DNA of 64,000 bases from Spirometra erinaceieuropaei (lineage: Eukaryota; Platyhelminthes; Cestoda; Diphyllobothriidea; Diphyllobothriidae): positions 135,773 through 199,772 of the forward strand of contig CACRXP010000115.1 of the NCBI GenBank assembly GCA_902702965.1. Reading direction: 5' to 3'. Made by a program: the position numbers and the translations under genes. Below the pieces are notes generated by a model. That model searched no databases. It was not told where the DNA came from and saw nothing but the letters and a program-made list of their open reading frames with translations. Each line of letters starts with the position of its first letter. The stretch's first letter is position 1. Below, one piece after another: positions 33,571 to 44,672 of this stretch.

Positions 33571-34448
33571 CTTAGGTGATAGAAGCGAACAGGCGAGTTG
33601 CAGATAGCAGTTCAGAAGATAAAGATGCGATCACTGGAAGAAGAAATGTATTGGTCCGACGGTTCGGATTCTCATTCGAATCCATCATCAGAGACAGGCG
33701 AAGATAAAGGCACTCCAACCTACGGACTGACAAAGTGGCTGTTTAGACGTCTCAAGTTTCTGACCTCCGATTCGAACACAACACAATTCTTGGAGAAACT
33801 TAAAGGAGTACGTCTCCTGCCCAGCGATGTCATGGTTTCCTTAGATGTCACGTCCCTTTTTACTTCGATCCTGCAGGACCTGGCAGTCGAGACCATCGAA
33901 CTACTCTTACGGGAGAAATACGACGAAACGGAGAATCGCCTCGGACATGCCCAAATCATCCACCTCCTGAAGTTCTGTCTCAAGACGTACTATACGTTCG
34001 ACGAAACAATCTACGAGCAGGTGAGGGAAACACCAAGGGGTTCGCTGATTTCGGGACTCATAGCCGAGGTGGTCCTACAGCGGTTGGCGAAGTTGGTTTT
34101 CCGACATCACAGACCGAAATACTGGCCTCGGTATGTGGATGGCACCTTCGTCATCATCGAACGGAACCAGGCGGTGGAATTCAAAGGACATCTCAGCGTC
34201 GTCTTCCCGGACATTCAATTTACGATGGAGGAGGAAGAAGACAACCAGCTGGCCTTACCGGATGTTCTCGTCTACCGCAAATGTTAAAGTGGTCCGGAGA
34301 GCGGCAAATACGACGCAAATACTGAACATAAATAGCAACCACCCGATCAGTCACAAACGCAGTTGCGTAAGGGCGCTATACCGGCGTGTTGAGACATACT
34401 GCAGGGCAATGGAAGACAAGGTTGCTGAATTACAATATCTTCGGGGAT
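33571..34448 (+). pseudogene. Penelope-like reverse transcriptase (palm and thumb) joined to an inverted terminal repeat
   Basis: 33571-33705 is the PLE terminal repeat in inverted orientation (GAAGCGAACAGGCGAG..., hammerhead-like block complementary to 33665-33695). From about 33715 the frame from 33598 shows TYGLTKWLF (41-49), SLDVTSLFTS (81-90, catalytic Asp83), GSLISGLIAE (148-157), RYVDG (178-182) and LALPDVLVYRK (218-228). The second catalytic Asp of YVDD is Gly here, so the enzyme would be dead even if intact. The frame closes at 34287. A +1 shift recovers VVRRAANTTQILNINSNHP and HKRSCVRALYRRVETYC (thumb) to 34448, where homology ends before NGYP and the endonuclease. Confidence 0.9.
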
Positions 34449-34611
34449 GATGTTGTGGCAAGCGGACGAACAGACGAGAAGGTGACGTCAGATTCTTGTT
34501 TTTGTTTGTGTCCAGGCGGTTAACGCGGCGGCACTTGATTGAAGGACTCATATATAAGGCCGTAGGAATGTTGACATTTCCTCTTTCTAAGAGAGAGGGA
34601 GACAGAGTAGT

Positions 34612-35115
34612 CGATTTATTTTGAAGTCATAAATTCAAAGTGTTCCGCAAACAATTGGCTCCATTCACTATGAGCAGCAAATAAGTTAAGAGATTATTCC
34701 CGAATCAAGCAGTTTAACACAAAAGGAACGATTATTATGAGGACAGTTCAAGTCTTAGCTTCTGTATTTATATCTCTTCGCACGTAAGATAGCTCGCCAA
34801 TGTGCGACAAGACATAAGTCGGAAGCTGCGGCGCGTCGGGCGGGAAGACTTCGCAGAACTAAGATCAGAATGTAAGGGATGGGCAGCGTCATCTATAATC
34901 CGACCAGCAAATTGCATGACCGTATTGAAATGTCGACTAAAAAAGATAAGAAACACCAGCGGCAGAAGAGAGCATTCGGAGGACTCGTTTTAAAATTAAA
35001 AGATCTTTTGTGAGCAAAGCAGGAAAAATGAAATGAGAGCAGTATAGGATAAGAGAAAGAATGCAGGCATCGATGAATTGCCAGATTAAAGGTTGAGGTA
35101 TGTGGTGGGGACGTA
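34612..35115 (-). pseudogene. 3' end of the CR1-like element, inverted and 5'-truncated
   Basis: This is the reverse complement of roughly 23570-24105 of the plus-strand copy, with high identity, including the C-terminal peptide RRSFRLMSCRTLA and the tail TTCAAAATAAA. It ends at 35115, next to a GGT/AGT microsatellite. Confidence 0.88.
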
Positions 35116-35135
35116 AACGACGAATGTAATAAAGA

Positions 35136-35211
35136 TGATGACGGTGGCGGTGGCGGTGGTCATGGTGGTGGTAGTAGTAGTAGCAGTAGTATTAGTAGTA
35201 GTATTGGTGTA
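35136..35211 (+). repeat. trinucleotide microsatellite (GGT/AGT)
   Basis: Imperfect array of GGT, GGC and AGT units. It follows the CR1-like fragment directly. Confidence 0.9.
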
Positions 35212-35319
35212 AGGAGGTGCATACTTCGCTTCCCGGCAAACCAATTAAACGGCTGAGGCGATTCGCGATGCAACGCTTGTTGCCACTGTCTGCCGGGATG
35301 CCAAAATTTTGTGGTGGCC

Positions 35320-35704
35320 TAAAAACCAAAGTGTTCAGGAAAGCGACAAATAGGACGCAAATACTGAACATAAATAGCAACCACCCGATCAGTCACAAAC
35401 GCAGTTGCGTAAGGGCGCTATACCGGCGCGTTGAGACGTACTGCAGTGCAATGGAAGACAAGGTTGCTGAATTACAATATCTTCGGGGGTACTGAGAGCC
35501 AATGGCTACCCGCGCAATTTTACCAACCAGTGAATACGAAAACGACACCAGAGACCAAATCCAAACGGTCCCAAATTTTGGCGGGCTCTTCTGTACGTGA
35601 AGAACGTCTCGGAATCGTCAGTCGTCTTCGCACTCAGTTTGGAGTTGGGATTTCACGCAGGCCGGAAGCAACCATCAGGCACCAAGTCATGAGGTCGAAA
35701 GACA
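35320..35704 (+). pseudogene. Penelope-like element thumb and connector, second partial copy
   Basis: 35337-35490 is nearly identical to 34296-34447 (HKRSCVRALYRRVETYC, MEDKVAELQYLRG). It then continues further than the first copy: after a frame change ANGYPRNFTNQ, FWRALLYVKNVSE (the family LPYIKGVSE region) and GFHAGRKQPSGTKS. It stops at about 35704, where a MITE right arm begins, just before the endonuclease would start. Confidence 0.85.
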
Positions 35705-36019
35705 TAATTTTCTACCGAATGAGCAAAAGACTGAATATTTTTATGCATGTTTTCTATGAAGTATAATTGGATTTTAAAAGACATTGAAAATTAAAGCGCA
35801 AAATGCATGCTGAATAAGTGGTCATTTTTTACAAAGCATAGTTTTTGCATGCAGCCGTAAGGAGGTTCGTTCAAAAGCCGGCATCCTGGGCTATCTGAAT
35901 TATTATGGCATTTTGCCGCAAGCTGATTAGTTTTACGACCTTACTTAATTAATCTTTTCGAAACGAAAACGCATTTCGGAATTTTGGTTGACATTTCATG
36001 AGCTAGCCCACCTACTGTA
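35705..36019 (+). mobile_element. MITE subfamily A, right arm only
   Basis: Follows full-length copies from AATTTTCTACCGAATGAG to the terminus GCTAGCCCACCTACTG-TA. The left arm and core are absent. Confidence 0.85.
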
Positions 36020-36954
36020 TATATCAGGTCCACGTGTAATAAATGCTTTGGTCAAGATTGAAAAATTAAGCCAGCCCAGTTTTTAAAGCACTCGAGAATC
36101 TCGGCGATGTCATCGATTGCCAGTCGACACGCTACCGTCCTGAAATCTGGATAAGCCACTGAACACCGCTCTTATAGGATTCCGTCCTCCCGACCACAAT
36201 CGACATGACGCGAGCTCGCCTGTGCAGTAGTGAGGACGTTGCTCCACGATCAGCTGATCGAGGGTTCAAATCTCGGGCATGTCCTTCCTAATCATTGTTT
36301 GTTAGTGGAAATGTGCCCCCCCCGCGTGGACTGTAAACTATCTGGCGTCCACAATGGGCTGCATTGAAAGTGCGCTGGGCAAAAAAATCATGGCTAAACT
36401 GGCTCACGACACGTTTTTATCAGGGTGCCTCGAGTCCTCGCGAATCCAGAACTGTTGCTGTGACTGGCACGCCTTAAACGTGGGCCAACACTCAGCCATG
36501 GCGCCTAATCCTGTCACTAACTGGTTGACGGGTTCGGCAGTCATTTGTTGCTTGTGAGAGAGAAGAGAGAGAGAGAGAGTAGAGGCCGACACTGGGGAGT
36601 CCGTTGTCTCGACGAGTCAGCACTTTCCTCACTATAAAAAATCCGGCGCAGTTAAATATATCCTGAAGTGCTGAGAGACTTGGTTTGGAAGTTGGCCAGC
36701 TGGCGGGGATCGTAGTGGCCCTACTCTGAGCGCCTATCGCCCCCAGCCACCCTGCATGGATGGCGAATCCAAGTCAGGACGGTGGGATATGAAAGCGAAT
36801 GCAGTCTCTGAAAAGTTGACCAAAACGTCTACGCGTGCCATGCACGACCCGGTAGTCAGCGCACGCACCAGGCCTGACTCCCATAGAACATAAACGAGAG
36901 TCAAAGTGATCACATTCAAAAGGAGTCATTTGAGTCTGGCCCTCAGTTTTTAGA
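36020..36954. other. no recognised gene; possible tRNA-like repeat head
   Basis: 36200-36285 has GCGAGCTCGCCTGTGCAGTAG and GGGTTCAAATCTCGGGC, resembling polymerase III A and B boxes, with CATG..CATG ends. It reads better as a SINE head than a tRNA because no proper anticodon arm forms. A GAGAGA run lies at 36557-36577. The block GTAGTGGCCCTACTCTGAGC at 36713 recurs at 38632. Confidence 0.4.
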
Positions 36955-37902
36955 GGGATCAGTTAACAAGGGATGAAGAGCATGCCGAACAGCTGCCTTT
37001 TTTGACGTTCTCGTCACACACACACCCAACGGCGAACTTAACACCACTAACACGACTCAGGTTCTCAACTGCCACAGTAACCACCCAATGGCGCATAAAC
37101 GCAGCTGTGTTAGCATACTCTTCCAAAGGGTAAAAACGTACTGCAGTGAGCCAGAGGGACGAGTACGAGAAATTCGCCGTCTTCGGAACCAACTGGCAGG
37201 GAATGGATGCCCGAACACCTTCGTCAGGCGCTGCTTTCGCACACACCCACGGCGAACAAACGGAGGAGAATCGCCAACAGTCTGGCTCCCTCTACCATAT
37301 ATAAAGAACGTGTCCGAAGAGATGGAACTTATCGCTGGAGAGCTCGGGTGGGTACTGCTCACCGTCCGACAGCGACCATGCGCAACAAAATCATACGAGT
37401 GAAGGATCGTCTAGACGTGGGAGAACAATCGGGTGTCGTCTGTCAGATCCCATGTCGGAACTGCCCTTGCCACTACACAGGACAGACCGTACGACGACTT
37501 AGCTCACGAATAACGGAGCACAAACGGGCGGTCCGGAGAGGCGACCCGTTGTCTCAGGTTGCCACTCACAACCTGGAGGAAGGCCACGAATTCAACTTCA
37601 CGAGCACGCAGATAGTAGCGCGGGGCAACAATAAGGCAGGGCGAGAACTGTTGGAGGCCTGGGTGTCTGACACCAACTCTATCCACAGACACTTTGACAT
37701 ACCCCCTGCTATCACGCGTTCCGTTCCCGCGGCCAAGAGGCGAGACCCAATTTGCAGGCAAGGGTGCACGCAGTTACGCCACCGTGAGACGGTCTGGGGC
37801 TCAGCTTATCGCGAATACCACCCTCTGCACTCATACCCCCCCTCGCTTCATGACTTGACCACAAAAACAGTTCATTTGATGTCGCATTCTCGCAGTCTCT
37901 GA
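36955..37902 (+). pseudogene. Penelope-like element C-terminus: thumb plus GIY-YIG endonuclease (same lineage as 8642-9340)
   Basis: FLDVLVTHTPNGELNTTNTT (after a one-base shift near 37000), SNHPMAHKRSCVSILFQRV, an NGCP variant of NGYP, LPYIKNVSEEMELIAGELG, a frameshift near 37345, then from the 37207 frame HRPTATMRNKIIRVKDRL, GVVCQIPC (76-83, Tyr replaced by Cys), NCPCHYTGQTVRR (85-97), Arg101 in SSRITEH and AGRELLEAW (144-152). The frame stops at 37902 inside the hammerhead-like block. The GVVC change would probably impair the nuclease. Confidence 0.9.
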
Positions 37903-37941
37903 CGATGACCTCCTTTACGAAACCGAAAGCTCAGACTAATA
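37893..37941 (+). ncRNA. hammerhead-like motif, PLE 3' repeat
   Basis: CTGACGA is at 37899-37905, GAAA at 37925-37928, palindrome AGCT then C37932. Helix I AGTCT/AGACT pairs perfectly over five bases. Helix II is degraded (only outer and inner pairs kept), so this copy is probably weak or dead. Confidence 0.55.
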
Positions 37942-38039
37942 CACCCACTGTCCCAGAGATCGGGTCTTCATCTTCTTTACAACAAGAACCTGGGATTCGC
38001 ATATTCGCTTTCATCCGTGTGATGACCCTTTTCCGAGTG

Positions 38040-38375
38040 CCTGCCACAAAAGCTGAGCCTCCCGCGAGTGTCAGCACGTGTGCACTATGGCTGTCTGGCG
38101 TCCGTCTACTCGGCTCTCCAACTGGCCAATCAGACTCAAGACCGAGCCAGACGTGCTCCGGCCTGGGACGATTCGACGCCTTCCCTGGCACACACTTGGA
38201 ACGCCGCTTTCCCATTGAAGGATGCGCTATCCTCTGGCTGCCAACGCCTTCCAATCCCTTTTCCACTTGTTCTGTGCAGAAAATACAATCCTTCAACTGG
38301 CGTCCACCGGGCCTGAAGGTCGTGGTAGCCAGGGCCTCACTGTCGGCTAAGGCTTTTGTGATAGAGTTATCACGT
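38040..38375 (+). repeat. LTR-like repeat, copy 1
   Basis: Diverged from 38634-38995 but collinear: GTCTGGCGTCCG, CTCTCCAACTGGCCAATCAGA, CGAGCCAGACGTG, GGCATGCGCT-like, CTGTGCAGAAAATA, GGGCC, CTCACTGTCGGCTAAGGCTT. A CCAAT-like box and an AATA-rich signal suit a retroviral-type LTR. Confidence 0.45.
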
Positions 38376-38399
38376 CCGTTGGCATCTCCCCAGGCCAAG

Positions 38400-38445
38400 A
38401 CTCTAAGCGCGTCCTGATAGATTCAGGTGCGTCAGATTTATCATG
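38400..38445 (+). pseudogene. possible aspartic protease fragment of an LTR retrotransposon
   Basis: Translation in the frame starting at 38412 gives VLIDSGASDLSW. The D-S-G-A core with flanking hydrophobics is typical of retrotransposon (Ty3/gypsy-type) proteases. The fragment is short and stops at once, so this is suggestive only. Confidence 0.35.
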
Positions 38446-38633
38446 GTGAGGAATGCGCCAAGTCTCCCTGTGGACAAATTTACTTAGCATCAACCCCACG
38501 CACTCTGGCCTCTCGCGTGCGCCAATCAACTGTACGCACTGGATAGCCAATGAGTGATGAGACTCCTTCAATCCAACTATTCTTCCTTCCTCTTTTTTCA
38601 CCCGAACTCCGGTCTTGGAAGGGAGACGTGTAG

Positions 38634-38995
38634 TGGCCCTACTCTGAGCGCCTGCCTCAACGCTGGGCTTCTCGCGAATGTCTGCTCGTGCTCGTCAGGG
38701 CTGCCTGGCATTCGCCCACCCGGTTCTCCAACTGACCAATCAGATTCAAGGCCGAGTCAGACGTGCCCTGCCCTTAGACGCTTTGACGCATTCACTGACG
38801 GAGACTGGGGGACACTGCTCATCCGTCGCCGGACGTGCCCTCATCCGGCAACCAACTCTATCCAACTCCCTTACCAGTTATTCTGTATAGAATAAATTAT
38901 TCTCCCAACTGCTGTCCGTCTTCTCTTTCCATTCGGGACCGGGCCAGGGTCTTTCACTCTCGGCTTAGGCTTCTGCGGTAGGATAACTCGTTCTT
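38634..38995 (+). repeat. LTR-like repeat, copy 2
   Basis: Begins TGTAGTGGCCCTACTCTGAG, has CTCCAACTGACCAATCAGA, GAATAAATTATTC (polyadenylation-type signal at about 38890), and ends near CTGCGGTAGGATAAC. Collinear with 38040-38375. Confidence 0.5.
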
Positions 38996-39165
38996 TCACA
39001 GGATCGAGAGTCAGGCTGAAATGACTCCTTCCAGATGTGGTCCTTTGACACGGCCACTAAATGAGAGATCCAAGCTGCCCTCACAGAAACCCTGATATAT
39101 GTAGTGGGACAAGGTTGTGTGTTACACGCGGAGACGGGCTGTCTAGCTTTGTTAACCATTGGGCA

Positions 39166-39278
39166 AGATCTTATTTCGTAGCTGTACCTTATATGGGTCA
39201 AGGTTAGGGGTTGGGGCCAGGGGTTAGGGGTTAGGTTGGGGCTTGTCTACTGCGGGTATGGCCACGAACTAAGATCCG
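39166..39278 (+). repeat. small foldback repeat with TTAGGG-like core
   Basis: Ends are inverted repeats: AAGATCTTATTTCGTAGCTG on the left and GGCCACGAACTAAGATCCG on the right. The middle is a degenerate TTAGGG tract (GGTTAGGGGTTGGGGCC). A related, larger version is at 56631-56866. Confidence 0.7.
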
Positions 39279-39309
39279 ACCAACCATTGCACCCAAGTTC
39301 ATTTCTCAA

Positions 39310-40328
39310 TCTGATTTGCCGTCGGAGTAAGGTGGTAGGGGAGGAGAGTGTGCGACGGATGCTGCACAAGTCTGCCTCAGTGTAAACTAATTCACTCGCA
39401 AGCCACCCTTCTGCGTTCACACCGTGCGACACGGAGCCGAACTGTCGGTATGTAAACTCTGGGACTGAAGACAGAGCGACTTCGGAGCTTTCTGTGGAGC
39501 GGTCAGAATGGACCAGCGCACGTCGCTGTAATGTGATGCACTATGTGATGGCAACATGGAATACTGGTCAGTCCGCGTGTGTGCTTACCAACGGAAGAAA
39601 CGTGGATTAATTAGCAAAAGCAGTACTGGGTCTCTTATACAGTCTTGATTTTCTATTCCGCACTAGAGCGGACCGTAATTAGCATAGGCGGGTGACCGCC
39701 CTGGGTGGGGGACATTGGCTAGCTTACATCTGTGCGCAGACTCAAAGTGACTACCGCGGGAGGGGGGCGGTTACAAAAAGCAAGCTGCAACAGGTGTGGT
39801 CGTGTCCTGAACACTAGTCAAAGCGTACATCCAGGATAGGACTTTCACGAGCGCAATTCCGAGCCCTTTTAACAGGTGGTAGCGAGGTCCTGTAACAGTA
39901 AGTTTTCTTACTACACGTAGTGACCGGATATCAACGCTCTTGACGGTTTTATACTATATCAGCACATTTAATGTGCTTCTGGGCGAGCAAGGAATGACCA
40001 GTGCATTCTTGGAATAAGCAGTCAATTAGGCAGTGTTGCCGATAGGAGCGATGGCGCTGAATAAAACAGTTTCTGCCTGTTGGACCGCCCATAGGCAGTC
40101 GCATCCAGATTCCGGGCAATGGGTTTCGTCCTGATGGGTCATGGAGCGTTGCGGGGCTTCAATCAGGAACGTCTTGCCAGGAGTCGTCAGGGTCGTTAGC
40201 GGGCAAGACACAAATGGTCATTCCAGTCTCCACAGACTTTGTTGATAGGAGCTATCACGATGAAGCATTAGTCGTCACTCATATACGGTTTCAACCAACT
40301 AGGTCAGATACAGAAGAACTGGCAATAA
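39310..40328. other. no recognised gene
   Basis: 39340-39400 carries the short block shared with 5190-5250 and 58880-58940. No recognisable domain in any frame, including the minus frame 40026-40211. Confidence 0.35.
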
Positions 40329-41706
40329 TACATTAGCTGAACTAATTCATGAAATGCCAACCTAAATTCAGAAATTTATTTTCGACTATAAATGAGTGCG
40401 CAAGTGGGTTGCTATAATTATCGTGAGGTATTATATCACGTTATTTCCCTCACGCCAGAGTTCCGACCTTTAAGTTCACATCTTTGCAGCAGTCGGCAGG
40501 AAACACTTGATAAAAATGACTAATTAAGTAGTAGGACTTCTGGTAGGGATTAAGTTGGCAAGCTCACTGTAAAAACAGAGCGCAGAGACTCCTGAAATAC
40601 AAAAAGGATGTTAATATCAGGGTTTTCGGTAGGACAGGTGGACGGGGCGTTGAGAAAACTCGCGTTTCTCTCATACGTCTGCTTCATTACTCCTGTCAAG
40701 TGCCAAAACAAACCGCAAAATTTTAAAGATGCGAAGCCGATACTTCAAGGCCACTGTCCATGAGGGCCGGTTTGGGCAAGACGACATTCGTCCTGCAAAC
40801 TTAACCCAAAGCCCCACCCAAATCCTTTTCCCCATTTAATATTTAACATAGCCCTAGCCTTAAACACAAGTTTAACCCAAACTTGAATCAGTATCTCAAG
40901 CATAGTCAGATAGGCAGTCCTTATATGACCAACCTGCCAACGCCCGCAGAAGCAGTAGTAGGATACACTAACATATCCGATGTTTGTCTGGGTATTTCTC
41001 GCTGATTTAGATATACATGTAAGCGAACACTATTTCTTTCACTTGTTTGGTAGAAAACTACGTCTTCTTCAAATTTTTCCTCGAAAACAAGATATTTCAA
41101 AGTTTAAAAGTTTGTAATTATGAGACTTGTTAAATTCATAAATTGTCTATTCATACAACAACATATCCGCTTGCCTATGAAGCATGCTAAACTATCCTCA
41201 TTAATAATAACATTTCGTTGGTTTTATGTGATCAACGAGACCCAAATCTGCCACAATATTTCCCGATAACGCATAGAAAAACATGATCATACACACATAC
41301 TCGTGGTTTTAAAACCTTGAATGCAAGTGTAAAAGCTAGTGGAGCTTAAATTATTCGGTAATTGGAACGTTTTTTAATACCAAAGACGCCCTTTCTTCAC
41401 ATACAAAATTCGGATAAGGCTTAATTTGCTACCAAACAAGTACAAAATAGAACACTTTTGCACTTATGTTCTGTAAAAAAACGTGATTTTTTAAGCTCGT
41501 CAAAAAGAATTGCGAAAATTTACATCATTTTTAGCCGTATTTTTTTGCGGAAGCGCACTCAAAAGCCGGCAGCTTGATTTGACTGAAATATCCTTAGAAT
41601 ATGCTGCGCGATAATTAACATTAAAACCCCTTTTGAGTAATCCTTTCTGGTAGAAAACAAACCACAGGATTAAGGCCAACATCTCTTGAGGCAGCACATC
41701 AGTGTA
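40329..41706. mobile_element. decayed MITE with an internal insertion
   Basis: Left terminus TA-CATTAGCTGAACTAATTCATGAAATGCC, right terminus GCCAACATCTCTTGAGGCAG then CAGTG-TA. MITE blocks run to AATTAAGTAGTAGG (about 40535) and resume near 41000 (CACTTGTTTGGTAGAAAACTACG). The roughly 470 bp between is foreign, with a C-rich-strand telomere-like run (CTTAACCCAAAGCCCCACCC). Confidence 0.65.
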
Positions 41707-42074
41707 AGTAATCATTTCTCATCTAAATCACATTTTAGAACTTTGGTGTACGTCATCAACTGTAGCAGCGAGCTGGGAGTGAAAAAAACTCCCGACGGAG
41801 AAGTTCAGATGCCGTTGAGAGTTTGATGGTTTTTACGTGAACGCGAGTGGATGGGATGTCCAGCGGGGGTTAAAAGAAAGAGAGGACGGAACTGGATGAC
41901 GTAATACATGGAAAGGACATAAAATTGGCTGCAAAGTTCCTGTAACGCAAAGGCTGCCGACTTTCCATCCCCGAAAACCTTATTGTGTCGAGAAAGGCGC
42001 GTTCTTCATAAGACTTTATTGTTTAGTTCATAAATTATTGGCTATTAGCTGGGAAGTAATTGGTTACCGGCAAC
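41707..42074. other. no recognised feature
   Basis: Nothing recognised. Confidence 0.3.
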
Positions 42075-43072
42075 TACAGTGAGTGACCTATCTCATGAAA
42101 TGTTGACTGAAATTTTGAAACGTGTTTTCGATTAGGAAGGATTACTTAGGCGCGGTTGTAATACTAATTATCTTGCGGCATAATCGTAAAGTATTTCGGA
42201 TTCGGCAGGATGTCGGCTTCTAAACACACTGCTATTTAATCTCCTGTAAAAAACGTACTCGGCAAAAAAATGGCTACTTAAGTAGCAGGCATTTTTCTCA
42301 TTGATTTTTGATGGTCTTGCAAATTTAAATATATCTTATAGAAACCATAAAAAATATGCTTTTTCAGTCAATTTATAGAGAATCACGTCTTCTTTATATT
42401 TTTTATTCAAGGAAGGAGTATAATTAGATTTTAAAAACGTTTTTCAATTCCCGAATAATTTTGAGCCAGATCTGCCATTGCATTAGCGTTTAGCGATTTC
42501 AGTTTACAAGGTGCATGCTTTCTACGTAAAGAAAATCACATATTCCTCTATGCGTTTACGAAGATACCATATAGAGTTCATAAAAAATTTGCAATGGATC
42601 CCTGCTATGTTGTACATTTCACGAGGAGCTGTCATAAACGGCCAGTTGCGATGCTATGTGAATGGACATTGCGCGGTCTTAAAAAATCTCATAATTAGAA
42701 ACTATTTTAACACCTATTTATACTCCTTCCTTGAATAAAAAATATAAAAAAGACGTGATTCTCTATTAATTGACTGAAAGAAAGCGTATTTTTGTTTATG
42801 GTTTCTATAAGGTATATTTGAATTTGCAAGACCATCGAAAATCAGTGAGAAAAATGCCCCTGCTTAAGTAGTCATTTTTTTACCGAGTACGTTTTTTTTA
42901 CAGGAGATAAAAAAGCAGTGTGTTTAGAAGCCGACATCCTGCCGAATCCGAAATACTTTACGATTATGCCGCAAGATAATTAGTATTACAACCGCGCCTA
43001 AGTAATCCTTCCTAATCGAAAACACGTTTCAAAATTTCAGTCAACATTTCATGAGATAGGTCACTCATTGTA
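42075..43072 (+). mobile_element. MITE subfamily B, full length (998 bp)
   Basis: Left TA-CAGTGAGTGACCTATCTC, right GAGATAGGTCACTCATTG-TA. Forward core (CCCGAATAATTTTGAGCC). Well preserved foldback arms. Confidence 0.92.
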
Positions 43073-43089
43073 GCAATTCAGCGGACGAG

Positions 43090-43163
43090 CACAGTAGGTG
43101 GGCTAACTAATGAAATGTCTACCGAAATTTCGAAATGCGTTTTAATTTTGAAAAGACTTTAAG
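43090..43163 (+). mobile_element. MITE subfamily A, left terminal fragment
   Basis: CACAGTAGGTGGGCTAACTA and the next 55 bp of the arm, then unrelated sequence. The next MITE starts 140 bp further on. Confidence 0.75.
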
Positions 43164-44228
43164 GCACAATTTTTCAGTTTCTCCATCCTCATTCACCTTG
43201 CTCCGATGAAAAAAGAGTGTCAGAGCGACCGAAGGAGGACTCGGGCGCAGTGACTGACAGGACCAGTGGGACCATGTACACACCTCGTACTGACTCGCGA
43301 AATACAGTAGGTGGGCTAACTCATGAATGTTAACCTAAATTCCGAAATGCGTTTTTGTTTCGGAAAGGTTGTAAAACTGCTCATCATCCAGCATAATTCA
43401 ATAATATATCAGCTACCCCAGGATGCCGGCTTTCGAAAGGACTTCTTTCCTGCTGCATGCGAAAACTGCACTTTGTAAAAAATGCCTGCATATATAGTAT
43501 GCATTTTTCTCATTGATTTTTGATGCCTTTACGCAATCAATTGTCTTTCGTGGAAAACATGTTTAACATATTTTTCGTTTTCTCATTCGGTAGAAAATTA
43601 TGCCTTCTTTCAATTTTATACTAGGAAGAGGGATGCAATTCGGTTTTCAAAGACTTTTCCAATTCCCGAATAATTTAGAACACGACCTGCAATTACCATG
43701 ACATTCAGGTTTTATAAACTACAAGCCGTACATTTTCTGTTTACGGAAAGCCATATGTTTCTCTACGGTAATAAAGGGGACCATATAGGGTTCACAAAAT
43801 TAAGCAGTGGATTTGATCCATATTGTAACTGTACAAGCCACATTGGTAGATGCAGAGATAGGACGACTTATGAACGGCCATGTTACTGTAGTTAAAAGTC
43901 CCACAATTAGGAATTTTTTAAAACCGAATGATACCCTTTCTTCGAGTATCAAATTGGAAGAAGACGTAATTTTCCACCGAATGAACGAAAGAATGAATAT
44001 ATTTACAGTACCTGTGCTAACTCATGAAATGTCACGAATTAACACAGGTTAACGCCTTTAACGCAAAATCGGTAAACACTACGGCTCCCAAAGTCTGATA
44101 GCGGAAAATAAACGATGTGCCAAATAAATAAAGCAAAGTTTGGTTAAGAAAATACTATTTACTGAGATAAAAATAAATAATTTTCGACAAAAGTCACATT
44201 TTCGAGAAACGCCTATATTACAACCAAG

Positions 44229-44672
44229 TTAATAAAGGCTACGTATGAGGACGTATAAAGGAGGAGGNNNNNNNNNNNNNNNNNNNNNNNNNNNNNNNNN
44301 NNNNNNNNNNNNNNNNNNNNNNNNNNNNNNNNNNNNNNNAATCATGGCCTTCCGCCGCTGCAGTTCAAATTCCTTCATCCTTTTTCTAATGATGTTCATA
44401 GAAAACATCGGCAGATGTTCCCGCTGAATGGCCTCAATGGGCATGTAATGAAACTTTTTTAATGTACGACGAATAAAATCGTCGTCTTGCTTACTTGTGG
44501 ACCGTTTTGGTCCCCCTATCTTATTTCTAGGAACAGTTTTATCATTAATAATGCGCCACAGAGTGACCTTGCTAATATTGGAAATATTAGCTAACGACTC
44601 ACGCGGGATTCCTTCCGCCGCTAATTTTCGAATGCGCTGGAAGTCAACTTCGGATAAGTAGTGTTTAGACAT
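44229..44672 (-). CDS. Tc1/mariner transposase, N-terminal part (runs into gap)
   Basis: Starts MSKHYLSEVDFQRIRKL; residues 1-60 form the helix-turn-helix DNA-binding region (AAEGIPRESLANISNI, VTLWRIIND), followed by the linker GGPKRSTSKQDDDFIRRTL and a second helical module (PIEAIQREHLPMFSMNIIRKRM). The frame is open up to the gap at 44339. The catalytic DDE part is in or beyond the gap. It is about 75% similar to the transposase at 48115-49160. This is the best-preserved transposase segment here and the plausible mobiliser of the MITEs with matching termini. Confidence 0.85.
   Translation of the reverse strand: MSKHYLSEVDFQRIRKLAAEGIPRESLANISNISKVTLWRIINDKTVPRNKIGGPKRSTSKQDDDFIRRTLKKFHYMPIEAIQREHLPMFSMNIIRKRMKEFELQRRKAMIXXXXXXXXXXXXXXXXXXXXXXXXPPPLYVLIRSLY
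44268..44339. other. assembly gap (72 N)
   Basis: Run of N inside the transposase gene. Confidence 0.99.

Noticed and set aside
35136..35211. CRISPR-like array
   Set aside because: Simple trinucleotide repeat with no spacers; no CRISPR-like array anywhere in the window.
36200..36285. Second tRNA gene
   Set aside because: Box-like motifs only; no cloverleaf.
37931..38417. Overlapping long frames on both strands (155 and 170 codons)
   Set aside because: GC-rich LTR-like repeat; neither frame has a domain, and copy 2 of the repeat does not keep the frame.
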